Origin: Antilocapra americana
Lineage: Eukaryota; Chordata; Mammalia; Artiodactyla; Antilocapridae
Length of the DNA: 64,000 nucleotides
Assembly: GCA_007570785.1 (NCBI GenBank)
Contig: ML662449.1
Coordinates: 15,271,745-15,335,744, forward strand
Direction of reading: 5' to 3'
Of the stretch, positions 44,601-55,896 are shown piece after piece. Below the pieces are notes generated by a model, which was given only the letters and a program-made list of their open reading frames with translations, had not been told where the DNA came from and did not search any database. A program made the translations under genes and the position numbers. Position 1 is the first letter of the stretch, and the number at the start of each line of letters is the position of its first letter.

Positions 44601-45476
44601 AAAAACTCTCTGACATAAATCACAGTAGGCTCCTCTATGACCCACCTCCCAGAATATTGTCAATAAGAGCAAAAGTAAACAAATGGGACCTAATTAAAAT
44701 TAAAAGCTTCTGCACAACAAAGGAAACTAAAAGCAAGGTGAAAAGGCAGCCTTCAAAATGGGAGAAAATAATAGCAAATGAAGCAATGGACAAAGAATTA
44801 ATCTCAAAAATATATAAGCAACTCTTGCAGCTGAATTCCAGAAAAATAAATGACCCAATCAAAAAATGAGCCAAAGAACTAAGTAGACATTTCTCCAAAG
44901 AAGACATACAGATGGCTAACAAACACATGAAAAGATGCTCAACATCACTCAATATCAGAGAAATGCAAATCGAAACAACAATGAGATACCATCTCATGCC
45001 AGTCAGAATTGCTGCTATCCAAAAGTCTACAAGCAATAAATGCTGGAGAGGGTGTGGAGAAAAGGGAACCCTCTTACTTTGTTGGTGAGAATGCAAACTA
45101 GTACAGCCACTATGGAGAACAGTGTGGGGATTCCTCAAAACACTGGAAATAGAACTGCTATATGACCCAGCAATCCCACTGCTTGGCATACACACTGAGG
45201 AATCCAGAATTGAAAGAGACACATGTACCCCCAATGTTCACCACAGCACTGTTTATAATAGCCAGGACATGGAAGCAACCTAGATGCCCATCGGCAGACA
45301 AATGGATAAGAAAGCTGTGGTACATATACACAATGGAATATTACTCAGCCATTAAAAAGAATACAGTTGAATCAGTTCTAATGAGGTGGATGAAACTGGA
45401 GCCTATTGTACAGAGTGACAAAAGTCAGAAAGTAAAACACCAGTACAGTATACTACCACATATATATAGAATTTAG
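41668..45476 (+). pseudogene. L1 ORF2 (endonuclease and reverse transcriptase), multiply broken
   Basis: Family order is preserved. The endonuclease begins MAMGSYLSIITLSVNGLN (41668), with SDHNAVRLDVN near 42350. The RT carries [14 protein letters not shown] (about 43630-43670) and [10 protein letters not shown] (43741-43770, both catalytic aspartates present). The C-terminal region has a diverged Cys cluster near 45035-45090. The end is HIYRI at 45476. Breaks include an early stop at 41978-41980, shifts near 41770, 42397, 42607, 42842 and 43040, and a stop at 43716-43718. Two endonuclease residues are also altered: QETH reads QDTH (41792-41794) and GDFN reads GNLN (42098-42100). The RT fragment 43434-43718 and the frame 43719-44051 are the best preserved parts. 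Confidence 0.92.
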
Positions 45477-45846
45477 AAAGATAGTAATGATAACCCTATA
45501 TATGAGAGAGCAAAACAGTCATAGATGTATAGAACAGTCTATTGGACTCTGTGAGAAAAGGCAAGGGTGGGATGATCTGAGAGAATAGTATTGAAATATG
45601 AATACTACCATATGTGCAACACATTGCCAGTCCAAGTTCGATGCATGAGACAGGGTGTTCAGGGCTGGTGCACTGGGATGACCCAGAGGGATGGGATGGG
45701 GAGAGAGGTTGGAGGGGGATTCTGGATGGGGAACACATGTACACCCATGGCTGATTCATGTCAATGTATGGCAAAAACCACTACAATATTGTAAAGTAAT
45801 TAGCCTTCAATTAAAATAAATAAATAAATAAAAAGTACTAAATGAG

Positions 45847-46840
45847 AATATATAGGAAGAGAGAAGGCTCATGAGCATAGGGCCTTTATTTTAGCTTAAA
45901 TATTCCTGCAACAATAAATCCAATTCTACCAGACATATACGAAAACACAGTAGGACACTGTGGATACTTCTGAATTGTATACAAAACTTTCTTAAGCTGT
46001 GAGGATCAGCTAAATATGCAATTCTGTTACCTATTATGTTGTCATAAGGAGAAATGTCATAATGCAAATTGATGACAGAATCAGCTACACATTCTGTGGA
46101 TACACAATAGATATTCATTTCAGGGCTGTATTTATTTATTTTGCAAACAAAATTTGCCATAGGAAATCAAGTCCAAACAATGTAATAAGCTAGTTTCCAA
46201 TATAAAATCAACTTTCAAATGACAAGGAATGTTTGGGGAAAGCAAAAAATAACAAACAAAAAATCCTTAATTAGATTAGCCTATCATCCACTCATGTTTT
46301 TGTATCAGATGTGGGTCATAAATTTTATTATATGTCTTTTAATTTTAACATAAAAATCTATTATAGTGTCCTTTTTCAGAAAGTCATCTTTTGTTTATCT
46401 AAGCATACAAAACTGGACACAGGCAGAATACTTAAAATACAAATGTCCATATTTAATAAAAGGGTTTTTACCTAATTGTAAGACAGAGGACCTGAAGAGT
46501 AAGAAAATAAGTTCAGATTTGTTTTTGATACAATATTCTACTTATATGCTGTATTAGTTTATGTCATTAGTATCATCTCAGAAAGAAACAAATAACTGTA
46601 ATAATGACACCTTTATGTGCAAGAAGGAAGTCACTGCATACATTAAATTAAATACGAAACACCAGAGATTGGGAATATATAGAAATTCTGCCAAGTGATG
46701 TATTAATAGAATGTTACTGTTCAACTCCGGGAAACATTTATTTGGCATATACTCTGTACAAAACAGAAGAATCATGGCTGCCCCCAAAATAAAAAGACAT
46801 ATCTCTATTCCTTTGGAAATTACAGTATACTAGGAAAGAT
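45847..46840. other. unique AT-rich DNA, faint old-repeat trace
   Basis: 46708-46810 (aacatttatttggcatatac) may be an eroded MIR/L2-class repeat. No gene is seen. Confidence 0.4.
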
Positions 46841-46870
46841 GTATGTGTGTGTGTGTGTGTGTGTGTGTAC
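46841..46870 (+). repeat. (TG)n microsatellite
   Basis: About 14 TG units after a single GTA, ending in tacgcgtg. Confidence 0.95.
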
Positions 46871-47867
46871 GCGTGATGGCACAAGGTAAGTTTTGCTGAA
46901 TCTTCTAGTAGCTATTAGAGAACACAGTTTTCCATGGAAGAAAAACTGTTTCATGAGTAGCCAATATTGATGCTGTGAATGGTCACTCTTCTGCTGAATT
47001 CTTCATGGGGATGCTCTATAGATCTCTGGAATTCTCTATTTATGTAACTTCCCACTTTCTAGTACTTTTTACTGTAAGTGCCAGTAACTACAGACTCTCT
47101 GCTCCTCAATTTATGGAGTCACGTGGGCTTTGCCTGGGTCCTTCCTCCCTGCATTGTGACCTGGAAACTCATTCAAGGCAGTAAGCCAGAGCAGTCATAG
47201 GTTTTACCCTATTTGTCTCCATATCTTAGGACTCACCATCCTGCCATTGCCTGATGTGCAGTGTCTTAAGAACCCTTGTTTTATATATTTTGTCTGGATT
47301 TTCATTTATTCTGAGTGGGAAGTTAAAGCCTGTCTCTGTCATTCCATCTTAATGGAAATTAATTGTTTTCATTCATTCTGTACTACTCTTAGAAAAAGAA
47401 ATTTCTCCTTTGCCAGTGAAGAAATCAAAGCCTTATCAATACCATATAACTACCTGAATTTCACACAGAACATGGAAGTATGAATTAGCATTCACACTCA
47501 ACTTTTTAGGAAAGTAGGGTTCAGGGTCCTGTGTAGTGAGACAAATGTCTTATGCCATTTTCTACAGGTTTCAGGGAAATCATTCACCCATTGTTATGTG
47601 TCATATTTGTTCATGTCTCCCTTACCCTTCCCCCTATTGGAGTACTTAGATATAAACAGTATGTTTTACCCTAAAAATTTGCTTTCTTTATGGGAGTCTA
47701 AAATCTTGATTACGGTGATTTTTTTTCTGCATGTCATAGACTTGGTTTTCCATTTTAAAAATAGTTTCTACTTATTCTTGCAGTTTATTCCAACTTTATT
47801 TTTCTAAAGTATCAATTATCTCTAATGCACATTCATTGATTTATCACAATATTTTCTGTATACATAA
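46871..47867. other. unique DNA, no gene seen
   Basis: No repeat or exon recognised. Open frames at 46975-47184, 47247-47483 and 47598-47807 are short and motif-free. Confidence 0.45.
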
Positions 47868-47910
47868 CTGATATATGTGCACTGCTTTGGAAAGGAATAA
47901 TACATAAACT

Positions 47911-48045
47911 GAGCCACAAGGAAAGCCCAAGAACAGGAGTGGGTAGCCTATCCCTTCTCCAGTGGATCTTCCTGACCCAGGAATCGAATCGTGGTCTCCT
48001 GTATTGCAGGTGGATTCTTTACCAACTAAGCTTTGAAGGAAGCCC
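47911..48045 (-). mobile_element. truncated Bov-tA head dimer, antisense, with long flanking duplication
   Basis: One head remnant (gagccacaaggaaagccc) is joined to a second head (aagaacaggagtgggtagcc to ctttgaaggaagccc), the same dimer junction as at 9929 and 23683. The Bov-A body and tail of the first unit are missing. It lies between two 43-base segments (47868-47910 and 48046-48088) that match at 33 of 43 positions. Confidence 0.8.
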
Positions 48046-48088
48046 CTGATATACGTACGTTGTTTTTTAAAGAAGCAATACATAAACT

Positions 48089-48411
48089 TATAAAGAAAAG
48101 AATCATATGAGGTTCAGTCAAGAGTTACCTTTTCTGTTATCTCTAGATGCAGAAGTATCCTTAATGCTGTTTTAAAACTTGCAAAGTTATTTTTGACATT
48201 ATTTCGTTATGCTTTTTCATTTTCCTGAAAATTAGAAACCAGTGTTTTGAAGGCCACCACCAAATTGTCAGAATTGGTGCAGAATGATTCCAGAATCTAC
48301 TATCATGTGCATCAATGATGTGGAATTTTGCATGGCCAGTGATTGTTCCTGAAACATATTTAGTCAAGAAACTAAAAAATGTGATGGATTGCACAGAATT
48401 TTTTGCTATAT
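48089..48411. other. unique DNA
   Basis: No repeat or gene recognised. Confidence 0.45.
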
Positions 48412-48783
48412 ATATTTTATATATTTATTTATTTTATTTACATTATTGTGTTGATTTTGCCATACATTTACATGAATCTGGCATGGATATACATGTGTTC
48501 CCCTTCCAGAACCCCCCTCCCACCACCCTCCCTATTCCATTCCTCTGGGTCATCCCGGTGCACCAGCACCCTATACCATGCATCAATCCTGGGCTGGCGA
48601 TTCATTTCACATACGATAATTTACATGTTTCAATGCCATTCTCCCATATCGTCCCACCCTTGCCCTCTCCCACAGAGTCCAAAAGACTGTTCTATACATC
48701 TGTGTCTCTTTTGCTGTCTCGCATACAGGGTTATCATTACCATCTTTCTAAATTCCATATATATGCGTTAGTATACTGTATTG
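48412..48783 (-). mobile_element. L1 LINE, 3' 0.37 kb, antisense
   Basis: AT-rich reversed tail, then the reversed 3' UTR (acatgtgttccccttcc, cccacagagtccaaaagact) and the last codons of ORF2, ending at gtatactgtattgttg. Same general 3' UTR type as the L1s at 39.6 kb and 55.9 kb. Confidence 0.92.
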
Positions 48784-49352
48784 TTGAGTTCCACTCAGAA
48801 AATAAATGGAAATCTTATTTCAAATAATGTTTTCTCCCATTTCTTTTTTATTTTAGCTGAGACAGTAAAGAATTCAAATTACATAATATGTCTGTCTTCT
48901 AGACCAGCTGTGTTTTGTGTTTGTTAAATGTTTCAAGCGATTTTCAAACAGCTGGGCTTTCTCAGCCATATCTTATCCCAGTTATAGTTCTCCATGATCT
49001 CAAAGCTATTTGAAGTGATTTTTCCCCTGATTCAATACACATGTTTATAGTAAAAAAAAAATTGGAAAATGGAGAAGGAAATGGTGAAGAAAATGAGTCA
49101 GCTATAATTACACTAACCAGTGAAAAATAATGTTAGTGTCTTTTTATCACAAGTAATTTTTCTATATACATATAAGTACAATCATATTGTACATCTTGTT
49201 TTACACCATTTACATACTATAGCATTAAGCTTCCAAATTTGTTACATATTCTTCTAAAGTATGAACATTAATATCTGTAGTTTATTGTTGTTCCCCTGCA
49301 ACCACCTTCCTTTCCCAGCACTTCCCCCATCAGTTATGCCAACTTTATACCT
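48784..49352. other. unique DNA
   Basis: No repeat or gene recognised. Confidence 0.45.
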
Positions 49353-50028
49353 TTCCCAAGCAGAGGAAATAGAGATCAAATTGCCAACATTTGTTGGATC
49401 ATGGAGAAAATAAGGGGATTCTAGAAAAGCATCTACTTCTGCTTCATTGCTATGCAAAACCCTTGACTTCACAAAAAGTTGTGGAAAATTCTTAAAGAGA
49501 TGGAAGTAATAGGCTGCTTTACTTGTCTCCTGAGAAACCTATATTCTGGTCAAGGAGCAATAATTAGAACTGGACATGGAATAGCAGAGTGGTTCAATAC
49601 TGGGAAAGGGGTATGACAAGGGTGTATATTGTCACCCTGCTTATTTAACTTGTAAGCAGAGTGAAAAAGTGAAGTGTTAGTCACTCAGCTATGTAAAATT
49701 CTTTGTAACCCCAACAGGCTCCTCTGTCCATGGAATTCTCCAAGCAAGAATACTGGAGTGTGTTGCCATTCCCTTTCCCAGGGGATCACCCTGATCCAGG
49801 GATCAAACCAGGGTCTCCTAGATTGAAGGCAGATTCTTCAACATCTGAGCCACCAGAGAAGCCCTAGTACATCATGTGAAATGGCAGGCTGGATGAATCA
49901 GAAGCTGGAATCAAGATTTCTGGGAGAAATATCAACAACTTCAGATGTGCAAATGATATCACTCTAAGGGCAGAAAATGAAGAGTAACTAAAGAGCCTCT
50001 TGATGAGGGTGAAAGAGGAGAGTGAGAA
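49353..50028 (+). mobile_element. BovB LINE RT part, sense, interrupted by a SINE
   Basis: Starts agaggaaatagagatcaaat (before RT motif A), passes motif B near 49600-49650 and stops shortly after the catalytic box (RCANDITL near 49945, destroyed). The RQGC motif is broken by a TGA (gtatgacaaggg). Split at 49661-49866 by a Bov-tA. The next BovB bases in order appear at 51547, after L1 and other BovB sequence. Confidence 0.88.
49661..49866 (-). mobile_element. Bov-tA SINE nested in BovB, antisense
   Basis: Tail side gtgttagtcactcagc at left, head ending gagccaccagagaagccct at right. BovB sequence is continuous across it (gcagag before, gtacatcatg after). Confidence 0.9.
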
Positions 50029-51190
50029 AACGGACAATACTACAAAGCTATAGCCCTCAAGACAGTATGGTGAAAGTGAAAGTCACTCAGTTGTGTCTGA
50101 CTCTTTGCGACACCATAGACTATACAGTCTGTGGAACTCTCCAGATCAGAATACTAGAGTGGGTACCCTTTCCCTTCTCCAGGGGATCTTCCCGACCCAG
50201 GAATTGAACTGGGTTACCTGTACTGCAGGTGGATTATTTACCAACTGAGCTATCAGGGAAGCCCTTTTAGTACTGGCACAAAAACAGAAATGTAGACTGA
50301 TGGAACAAGATAGAAAACCCAGAGATAAACCCATGTACCTATGGATATCTCATTTTTGACAAAGGAGGCAAGAATATATAAATAGGGCAAAGATAATCTC
50401 TTCTATAAGTGTTGCTGGAAAACTAGACAGTTACTTATTAAAGAATGAATTAGAATACTTCCTAACATCATCTACAGAGATAAACTTGAAATGGATTAAA
50501 GACCAGAAACTATAAAACCCTTAAAGGAAAACATATGCCAAACACTCTATGACATAAATCACAGAAAGATCCTCTATGACCCAAGTCCTAGAGTAATGGA
50601 AACAGAAACAAAAATAAACAAGTGGGACCTAATTAAACTTAAAACTTTGTGCACAGCAAAGGAAACTAAAACAAGGTGAAAAGACAACCTTCAGAATGGG
50701 AAAAAATAGTAGCAAATGACACAACTGACAAAAGATTAATTTCAGAAATATACAAACATTTCATACATATCAATAGCAGAAAAACAAACAATCCAGTCAA
50801 AAAGTGGGCAAAAGACCTAAACAGACATTTCTCCAGAGAAAACAGATGGCTAATAAACATGAAAATATGCTTAATATCACTCATTATTAGAGAAATACAA
50901 ATCAAAACTAAAATGAGTTATCACCTCACACTGGACAGAATGGCCATCATCAAAAAACTACAAACAACAAATGCTGGAAAGGTTGCGGAGAAAAGGGAAC
51001 CCTCTTGCATTGTTGGTGGGACTATAAATTGATAAACTCATTATGGAGAACAGTATGAAGATTCCTTGAAAAGCTAGAAATAGAACCACGATGTGACCAA
51101 ACAATCCCATTCCTGGGCAGATATCCTGAGGAAACCAAAATTGAAAAAGACACACGTACCCTCAATGTTCACTGAAGCTCTATTTAAACT
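50029..51190 (+). mobile_element. L1 LINE ORF2 C-terminal piece, sense, truncated at both ends
   Basis: Starts within ORF2 (tactacaaagctatagccct) and ends before the ORF2 stop (ttcactgaagctctatttaa). The 3' UTR and poly(A) are absent, which simple 5' truncation does not explain. It is interrupted at 50071-50262 by a Bov-tA. The coding frame is broken. The open frames 50676-51032 and 51093-51365 are its fragments, the latter running on into BovB. Confidence 0.88.
50071..50262 (-). mobile_element. Bov-tA SINE nested in L1, antisense
   Basis: Tail side gaaagtcactcagttgtg, head ending gagctatcagggaagccc. L1 is continuous around it (gacagtatgg before, tagtactggcacaa after). Confidence 0.9.
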
Positions 51191-51602
51191 AGCTAAGAGA
51201 AGCTCTACACATGGACATCACAAGATGGTCAACACTGAAATCAGATTGATTATATTCTTTGCAGCCAAAGATGGAGAAGCTCTATACAGTCAGCAAAAAC
51301 AAGACCAGGAGCTGACTGTGGTTCAGATCATGAACATCTTATTGCCAAATTCAGACTTAAATTGAAGAAAGTAAGGAAAACCACTACACCATTCAGGTAT
51401 GACGTAAATCAAAACCCTTATGATTATACAGTGTGAGTGAGAAATAGATTTAAGGGACTAGATCTGATAGACAGACTACCTGAAGAACTGTGAATGGAGG
51501 TTTGTGACATTGTACAGGAGACAGGGATTAAGACCATACCCGGTATAAGATCGTGGCATCTGGTCCCATCACTTCATGGGAAATAGATGGAGAACCAGTG
51601 AC
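51191..51602 (+). mobile_element. BovB LINE pieces: endonuclease end/linker, then post-RT
   Basis: 51191-51546 runs from the end of the endonuclease domain (ctacacatggacatcac) to the linker (acagggattaagaccatacc). At 51547 it jumps to the post-RT block atctggtcccatcacttcat. Either an internal deletion or the reappearance of the BovB that stopped at 50028. Confidence 0.85.
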
Positions 51603-51639
51603 TTGCTGTTCTACATTTTGCTTTAATATTCTTCATAGC

Positions 51640-51800
51640 ATTTATTACCAGCTGATATGTTACATATTTGTGTACAGGTTTTACTTATTTCCATATTCTT
51701 CATTAGAATGCAAGCTGAATAAAGATAGGGGCATTGTCATTTTTGTTCATTGCTGTATACTCACCACTTTCAAAGTAACTGACACACAGTAGTAACTTAT
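51640..51800 (+). mobile_element. L2 LINE 3' end relic
   Basis: ttagaatgcaagctgaataa, tttgttcattgctgtatact and acacacagtagtaacttata follow the conserved L2 3' end order. Ancient mammalian repeat. Confidence 0.65.
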
Positions 51801-53484
51801 AAATAGATTAAAACAGTTTCCTTTAACTGCACAATTTTTATTTTCTCTTGCAAACAATGGTTTTAATCCTTAATTATAATTTAATAGTAAGCCTTAAGAA
51901 GTGAATTGCATCATTTAAAAGATGTTAATATTTTGCTGAATGTTTCTTAATAACAGGTTGTTCTAATTTATGCTTCCACTAGCAGGTAATGAGAATACCT
52001 AATATTTCTATAATTAATGAACACTGTTTATTTTATATTTTCCACTTACTTGTGAGGCAAGATATTGTTTTCACAAATTTTAGGTATTACTATTGAAACT
52101 GCTTTGAGGTCATTTATGTAAACAGCCTGCTACATAGTGAGCTATCAGTACAGGTTAGTAACTTAAAAAAAATTCTAAATGTGTTGTTTCTCTAAAAAGT
52201 CTTAGAATCTAGAGAAATTATATTTCAAACATAAAAGACTAATTTTTAGCTTGTTGCAACAACTTGCCTGAGTTTCTCATTATTATCACTAAAATACTTG
52301 TCCCTGCTTCAGTAAGATTATTAGCCTCTTAATGAAAACTGTGCCGTGAGATCAATGAATAAACCATATTACAAAAGCATGCTGATTAGGCAAGAATGCA
52401 TTTTCTCCAGGCACTGAAATCCCAGAGGTTTAGTTCTAGTTATTATTCTAGATTACAAACTAGAATTTGTAATCAATAATTACAAACTCTGTCTTAGCAT
52501 TTATGAATACTCTATGTTATTTTATGTGGTAATATTGTAATCATTGGTTAAAATATTAGCAACTATATCACTGAAAATAAATCAGGAGATATTTGGACAT
52601 GACTCATTTGAAAGAGATATGGAAATTAAAAGTGCTTCTTCTTACTATCACAAAGTCCTCCAACCACACCACCCCCACCTTATCTCCATCCTTTCCTTAA
52701 CGTGCCAGCCACAGACTTTGACAGTTCCATGGTTAGAGGCATTTCTTTCTTTTATGACTTTGATCCAAAAGCTATTATCAATATCCTTGAATGCACACTT
52801 CCTGACACCTTGTAGGCACCTTCAAGTTTTCTTGAATATTCATGAATCTATATTATTAATAAAAAATAAATATTAGCACTCTGTAACCCCTTAAACTTAT
52901 GTATTTTATCTAATTTCATAGTTTTCACAAAGCAGCTTGCAGAATCTTGAAGGCCTAAAGACGGATGAATAGACATTTTGAAGAGTGAACATTAAACAAG
53001 GATGGAACAACATGGTTGGGGCCTCTTGGGCATCCAAAAAACATCAAATGGACACTGATAACTTGAAAGAGGGCCACAAGTGGCTTACCTGTGAGAGCCA
53101 AAGGGAGGAGCCACACAATCACCTTTCCTACATTGGGAGTTTACTTTGGGCTTTCCATCTGAAGAGAAAACCTTTGTGGCTATCATTTGAGCTAGAGATG
53201 TCTGCCTTTGTTTCTGCAATGTTTTTATCTAGTAGATGAATGTGTTTCTGTAAGAATCAACATGAGAAAACTGAATACCAGCAGAACCGACTTCATGTGT
53301 AACTGTGCCTCGCACACTTGGAAGGGCCTCAAGATTGCTCTTTTAATTAGCTGTTGAACGAAGGCCTTACATTTTCATCTTACTGATCCTAAACACCAAG
53401 ATGGCATAGAATTAGAATCCACATTTCAATGGTTAAAAGTGAGTCTTCATTTGATTTGAAAGGTAGGAATTTGCAGAGCTTCAA
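51801..53484. other. unique DNA, no gene seen
   Basis: AT-rich. A local duplication of attacaaactagaatttgta type lies near 52453-52490. Open frames at 52544-52876 and 52985-53239 have no recognised homolog or motif and lack splice or promoter context that I can see. Confidence 0.45.
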
Positions 53485-54340
53485 TATTGGGAAAGGAGCA
53501 CATCAAAGCTGTATATTGTCACTCTGCTTATTTAACTTGTATGCACAGTACATCACGCGAAATGTCAGGCTTGATGAAGCTCAAGCTGGAATCAAGATTT
53601 CCGGGCGATATAGCAATAATTTCAAATATGTGGATAATACCACTTTAATGGAAGAAAGTGAAAAGGAGCTAAAGAGCCTCTTGATGAAAGTGAAAGAGGA
53701 GAGTGAAAAGGCTGGCTTAAAATTTGGCATTCAAAAAACTAAGATTATGGCATCTGGTCACATCAGTTCAGTTCAGTTAAGTTCAGTTGCTCAGTTGTGT
53801 CTGACTCTTTGCCATCCCATGGGCTGCAGCATGCTAAGCTTCCTCATTCATCACCAACTCCTGGAGCTTACTCAAACTCACGTCCATCAGGTTGGTGATG
53901 CCATCCAACCATCTCATCCTCTGTTGTCCCCTTCTCCTCCCACCTTCAATCTTTCCCAACATCAGGGTCTTTTCAAATGAATCAGTTCAGTAACTGTTGC
54001 TTCTTGACCTGCAAACAGATTTCTCAAGGGGTCCCATCACTTCATGGCAAATAGATGGGGGAAAAGTTGAAACAGTGAGAGACTTATTTTCTTGGGCTCC
54101 AAAGTTACTGTGGTCAGTGACTGCTCAAACAAATTTAAAGTATGCTTAATCCTTGGAAGTAAAGCTATACTGGGAAAGATTGAGGACAAGAGAAGTGGGT
54201 GACAGGATGAGAAGGTTGGATGGCATAATTTTCAATGGACATGAGTTTGAGCGAAATCCCAGAGATAGTGAAACACAGGGGAGCCTGGCACGCTGAAATC
54301 CATGAGGTAGAAAAGAATCAGCTACAACTGAGTGACTGAA
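53485..54340 (+). mobile_element. BovB LINE, RT to 3' end, sense, interrupted by another BovB
   Basis: Starts at RT motif B region (ttgggaaaggagcacatc), passes a mutated catalytic box (YVDN near 53630) and stops at gcatctggtcacatc. It resumes at 54030 and runs to the 3' terminus (gagtgactgaaaaacaataa), with an internal deletion near 54160. The interruption at 53766-54029 is an inverted BovB piece. Confidence 0.88.
53766..54029 (-). mobile_element. short internally deleted BovB nested in BovB, antisense
   Basis: BovB 3' end in reverse (gttcagttcagttaag to gaatcagttcag), then a jump to an RT block in reverse (taactgttgcttcttgacct). Flanked by 10-bp duplications ggtcacatca (53756-53765) and ggtcccatca (54030-54039), one mismatch. 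The piece therefore inserted as a unit already lacking its middle. Confidence 0.85.
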
Positions 54341-55882
54341 AAACAATAACAGAATGGGAAAAATCACATACCCCCCCCCCCAAGCTGTGTGTTTTTCTTC
54401 TTTGGTCATTCTTTTTGTTTATATTGTATAATGTTTACTCCTTTACTTTTCTTAAGTTAATCCCCCATTTTCCTGACTCCCATTATACTACTAAATATGT
54501 TTCATAAGAATTAAATTTCAAACACCAAGCTTTTTTTTCCTATAGCAGTAAAACATTAAAATAACTTATACTCCTTTTGATAAATGGAGTTATTTGAACT
54601 TCATAAAGCACTAAGAAAAAAATTTATAGTGTAACTGAATAATAAACACAGTTAGTGGAAGTATTTGAGGTCTGGAAGAAGGAATGAAACAATGTATATG
54701 TCCTTCCAACTCATATATCTAATCCAATTTTCAGATCTAGGATCCTTTCTAGTCACTTAAACATCACATAAAGTTCTTTGACATTTAATTATATCATGTG
54801 TATGCTTGGTACTATAGAAATACTGACAGAACGAAAACTTCATTGAGTGTTTTTCTGGCTACCAACCAATGAAATGCTCTGTAAAAAGGGACAGTGGTTA
54901 ACAAATGTCTGGCCTGGCAATAAATTCTCTTGTCTTAAGAGAGTTTTGGAAAAAAGAGAGGCAGCTTGCTAAACTGTGGTTTAAACTGACTGGGGATACT
55001 TGTCAGGATTGAAATGAGATCTAATGGGCTACACACAAGCTTGATTAGAGCCTGTATCACCAAGAGACACTTAACTCAGAGTGATTATTGTCTTTCAATT
55101 ATAGTTGGGTTGCCTCCAGCCCTAGTGCTTTCCTGTGAAGGAGACATGAAGAAAATGTTTTTCAATAAGGCAGCCTTTTTGTGCCTAAGCTGAAGATGGG
55201 GTAAATATTTAATCTGAAATGCTTTACGGCATTTGTCCATTAAAACAGGTTTTTTCTAAGGTCAGATTTAGAGAAAGTTTGCATATGTTTTTGCTAAAAA
55301 ACATACTCAGATCCATTAAAGGGCAAATATGTGTACAGATTTCATCTGGAAAGGTGTGCACATGAAATTACCTCACTTGAGAACTGTTTCTAGGAACTAT
55401 TTTTCTTTACTTAAATCATGAATGGTATAATCTTATTTCTGTCAGACAAGGACTATCTCTCATTAGTCATTTCATCAGATGTCTTTCATCAACCCTGGGC
55501 TTTCTTAACTTTCCCTCATGTCAGGGGAATATGAGAGCCCTGGTTCTGTCTCAAAACATGAAATCCATAAAACAAAGTATGAAAATGACTATTAATACTT
55601 TATTCTTTATAACTTCTCATATTATTTCCATTGAAATATGTAATTAGTGTGCTTTCGATGTAAGCTATTCATTTATGTGAGCAGTGGAATAAACAATCCC
55701 AGAAGAATTGCATTCAAAGACAAAAATGCAGCAAAAATAAAGTAATTCAAATCAGTTTTTGGTATATTTCTTCCTTTTTGAATTTCAGATTAGGTAGGGT
55801 TGGTTGACAAGCTTTAAATTTTATTACTTCTGCAGCAGTAGCATGGGGCAGGTAAGGAAGAGAGAGGGAATGTTATTTTTAT
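54341..55882. other. unique DNA with a poly(C) run
   Basis: Eleven C at 54371-54381. No other repeat or gene recognised. Confidence 0.45.
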
Positions 55883-55896
55883 TTTATTTTTTTAAA

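Larger units (their letters stand above)
39609..45838 (+). mobile_element. L1 LINE, nearly full length (6.2 kb), inactive
   Basis: Begins gggagagttccaagatggc, the usual start of an L1 5' UTR. It then has a 1.06-kb 5' UTR, ORF1, a short inter-ORF spacer, ORF2, a 3' UTR and an AAAT-rich tail (about 45812-45834). taaatgag at 39601-39608 and 45839-45846 are the likely target duplications, extendable leftwards to aagta with a 3-base gap. Both frames are broken in many places. The 3' UTR differs from the L1s at the window edges, so this is another, probably older subfamily. Confidence 0.95.

Noticed and set aside
44635..45234. 199-residue open frame on the minus strand
   Set aside because: It is the antisense of the L1 ORF2 C-terminal region. 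The same shadow appears opposite the other L1 copies (506-1024, 56666-57067 on the other strand), so it reflects L1 composition and not a gene.
52544..53239. Two open frames (110 and 84 residues) in unique DNA
   Set aside because: No recognisable domain, no start or splice context and no homology I can name. Length is within chance for this window.
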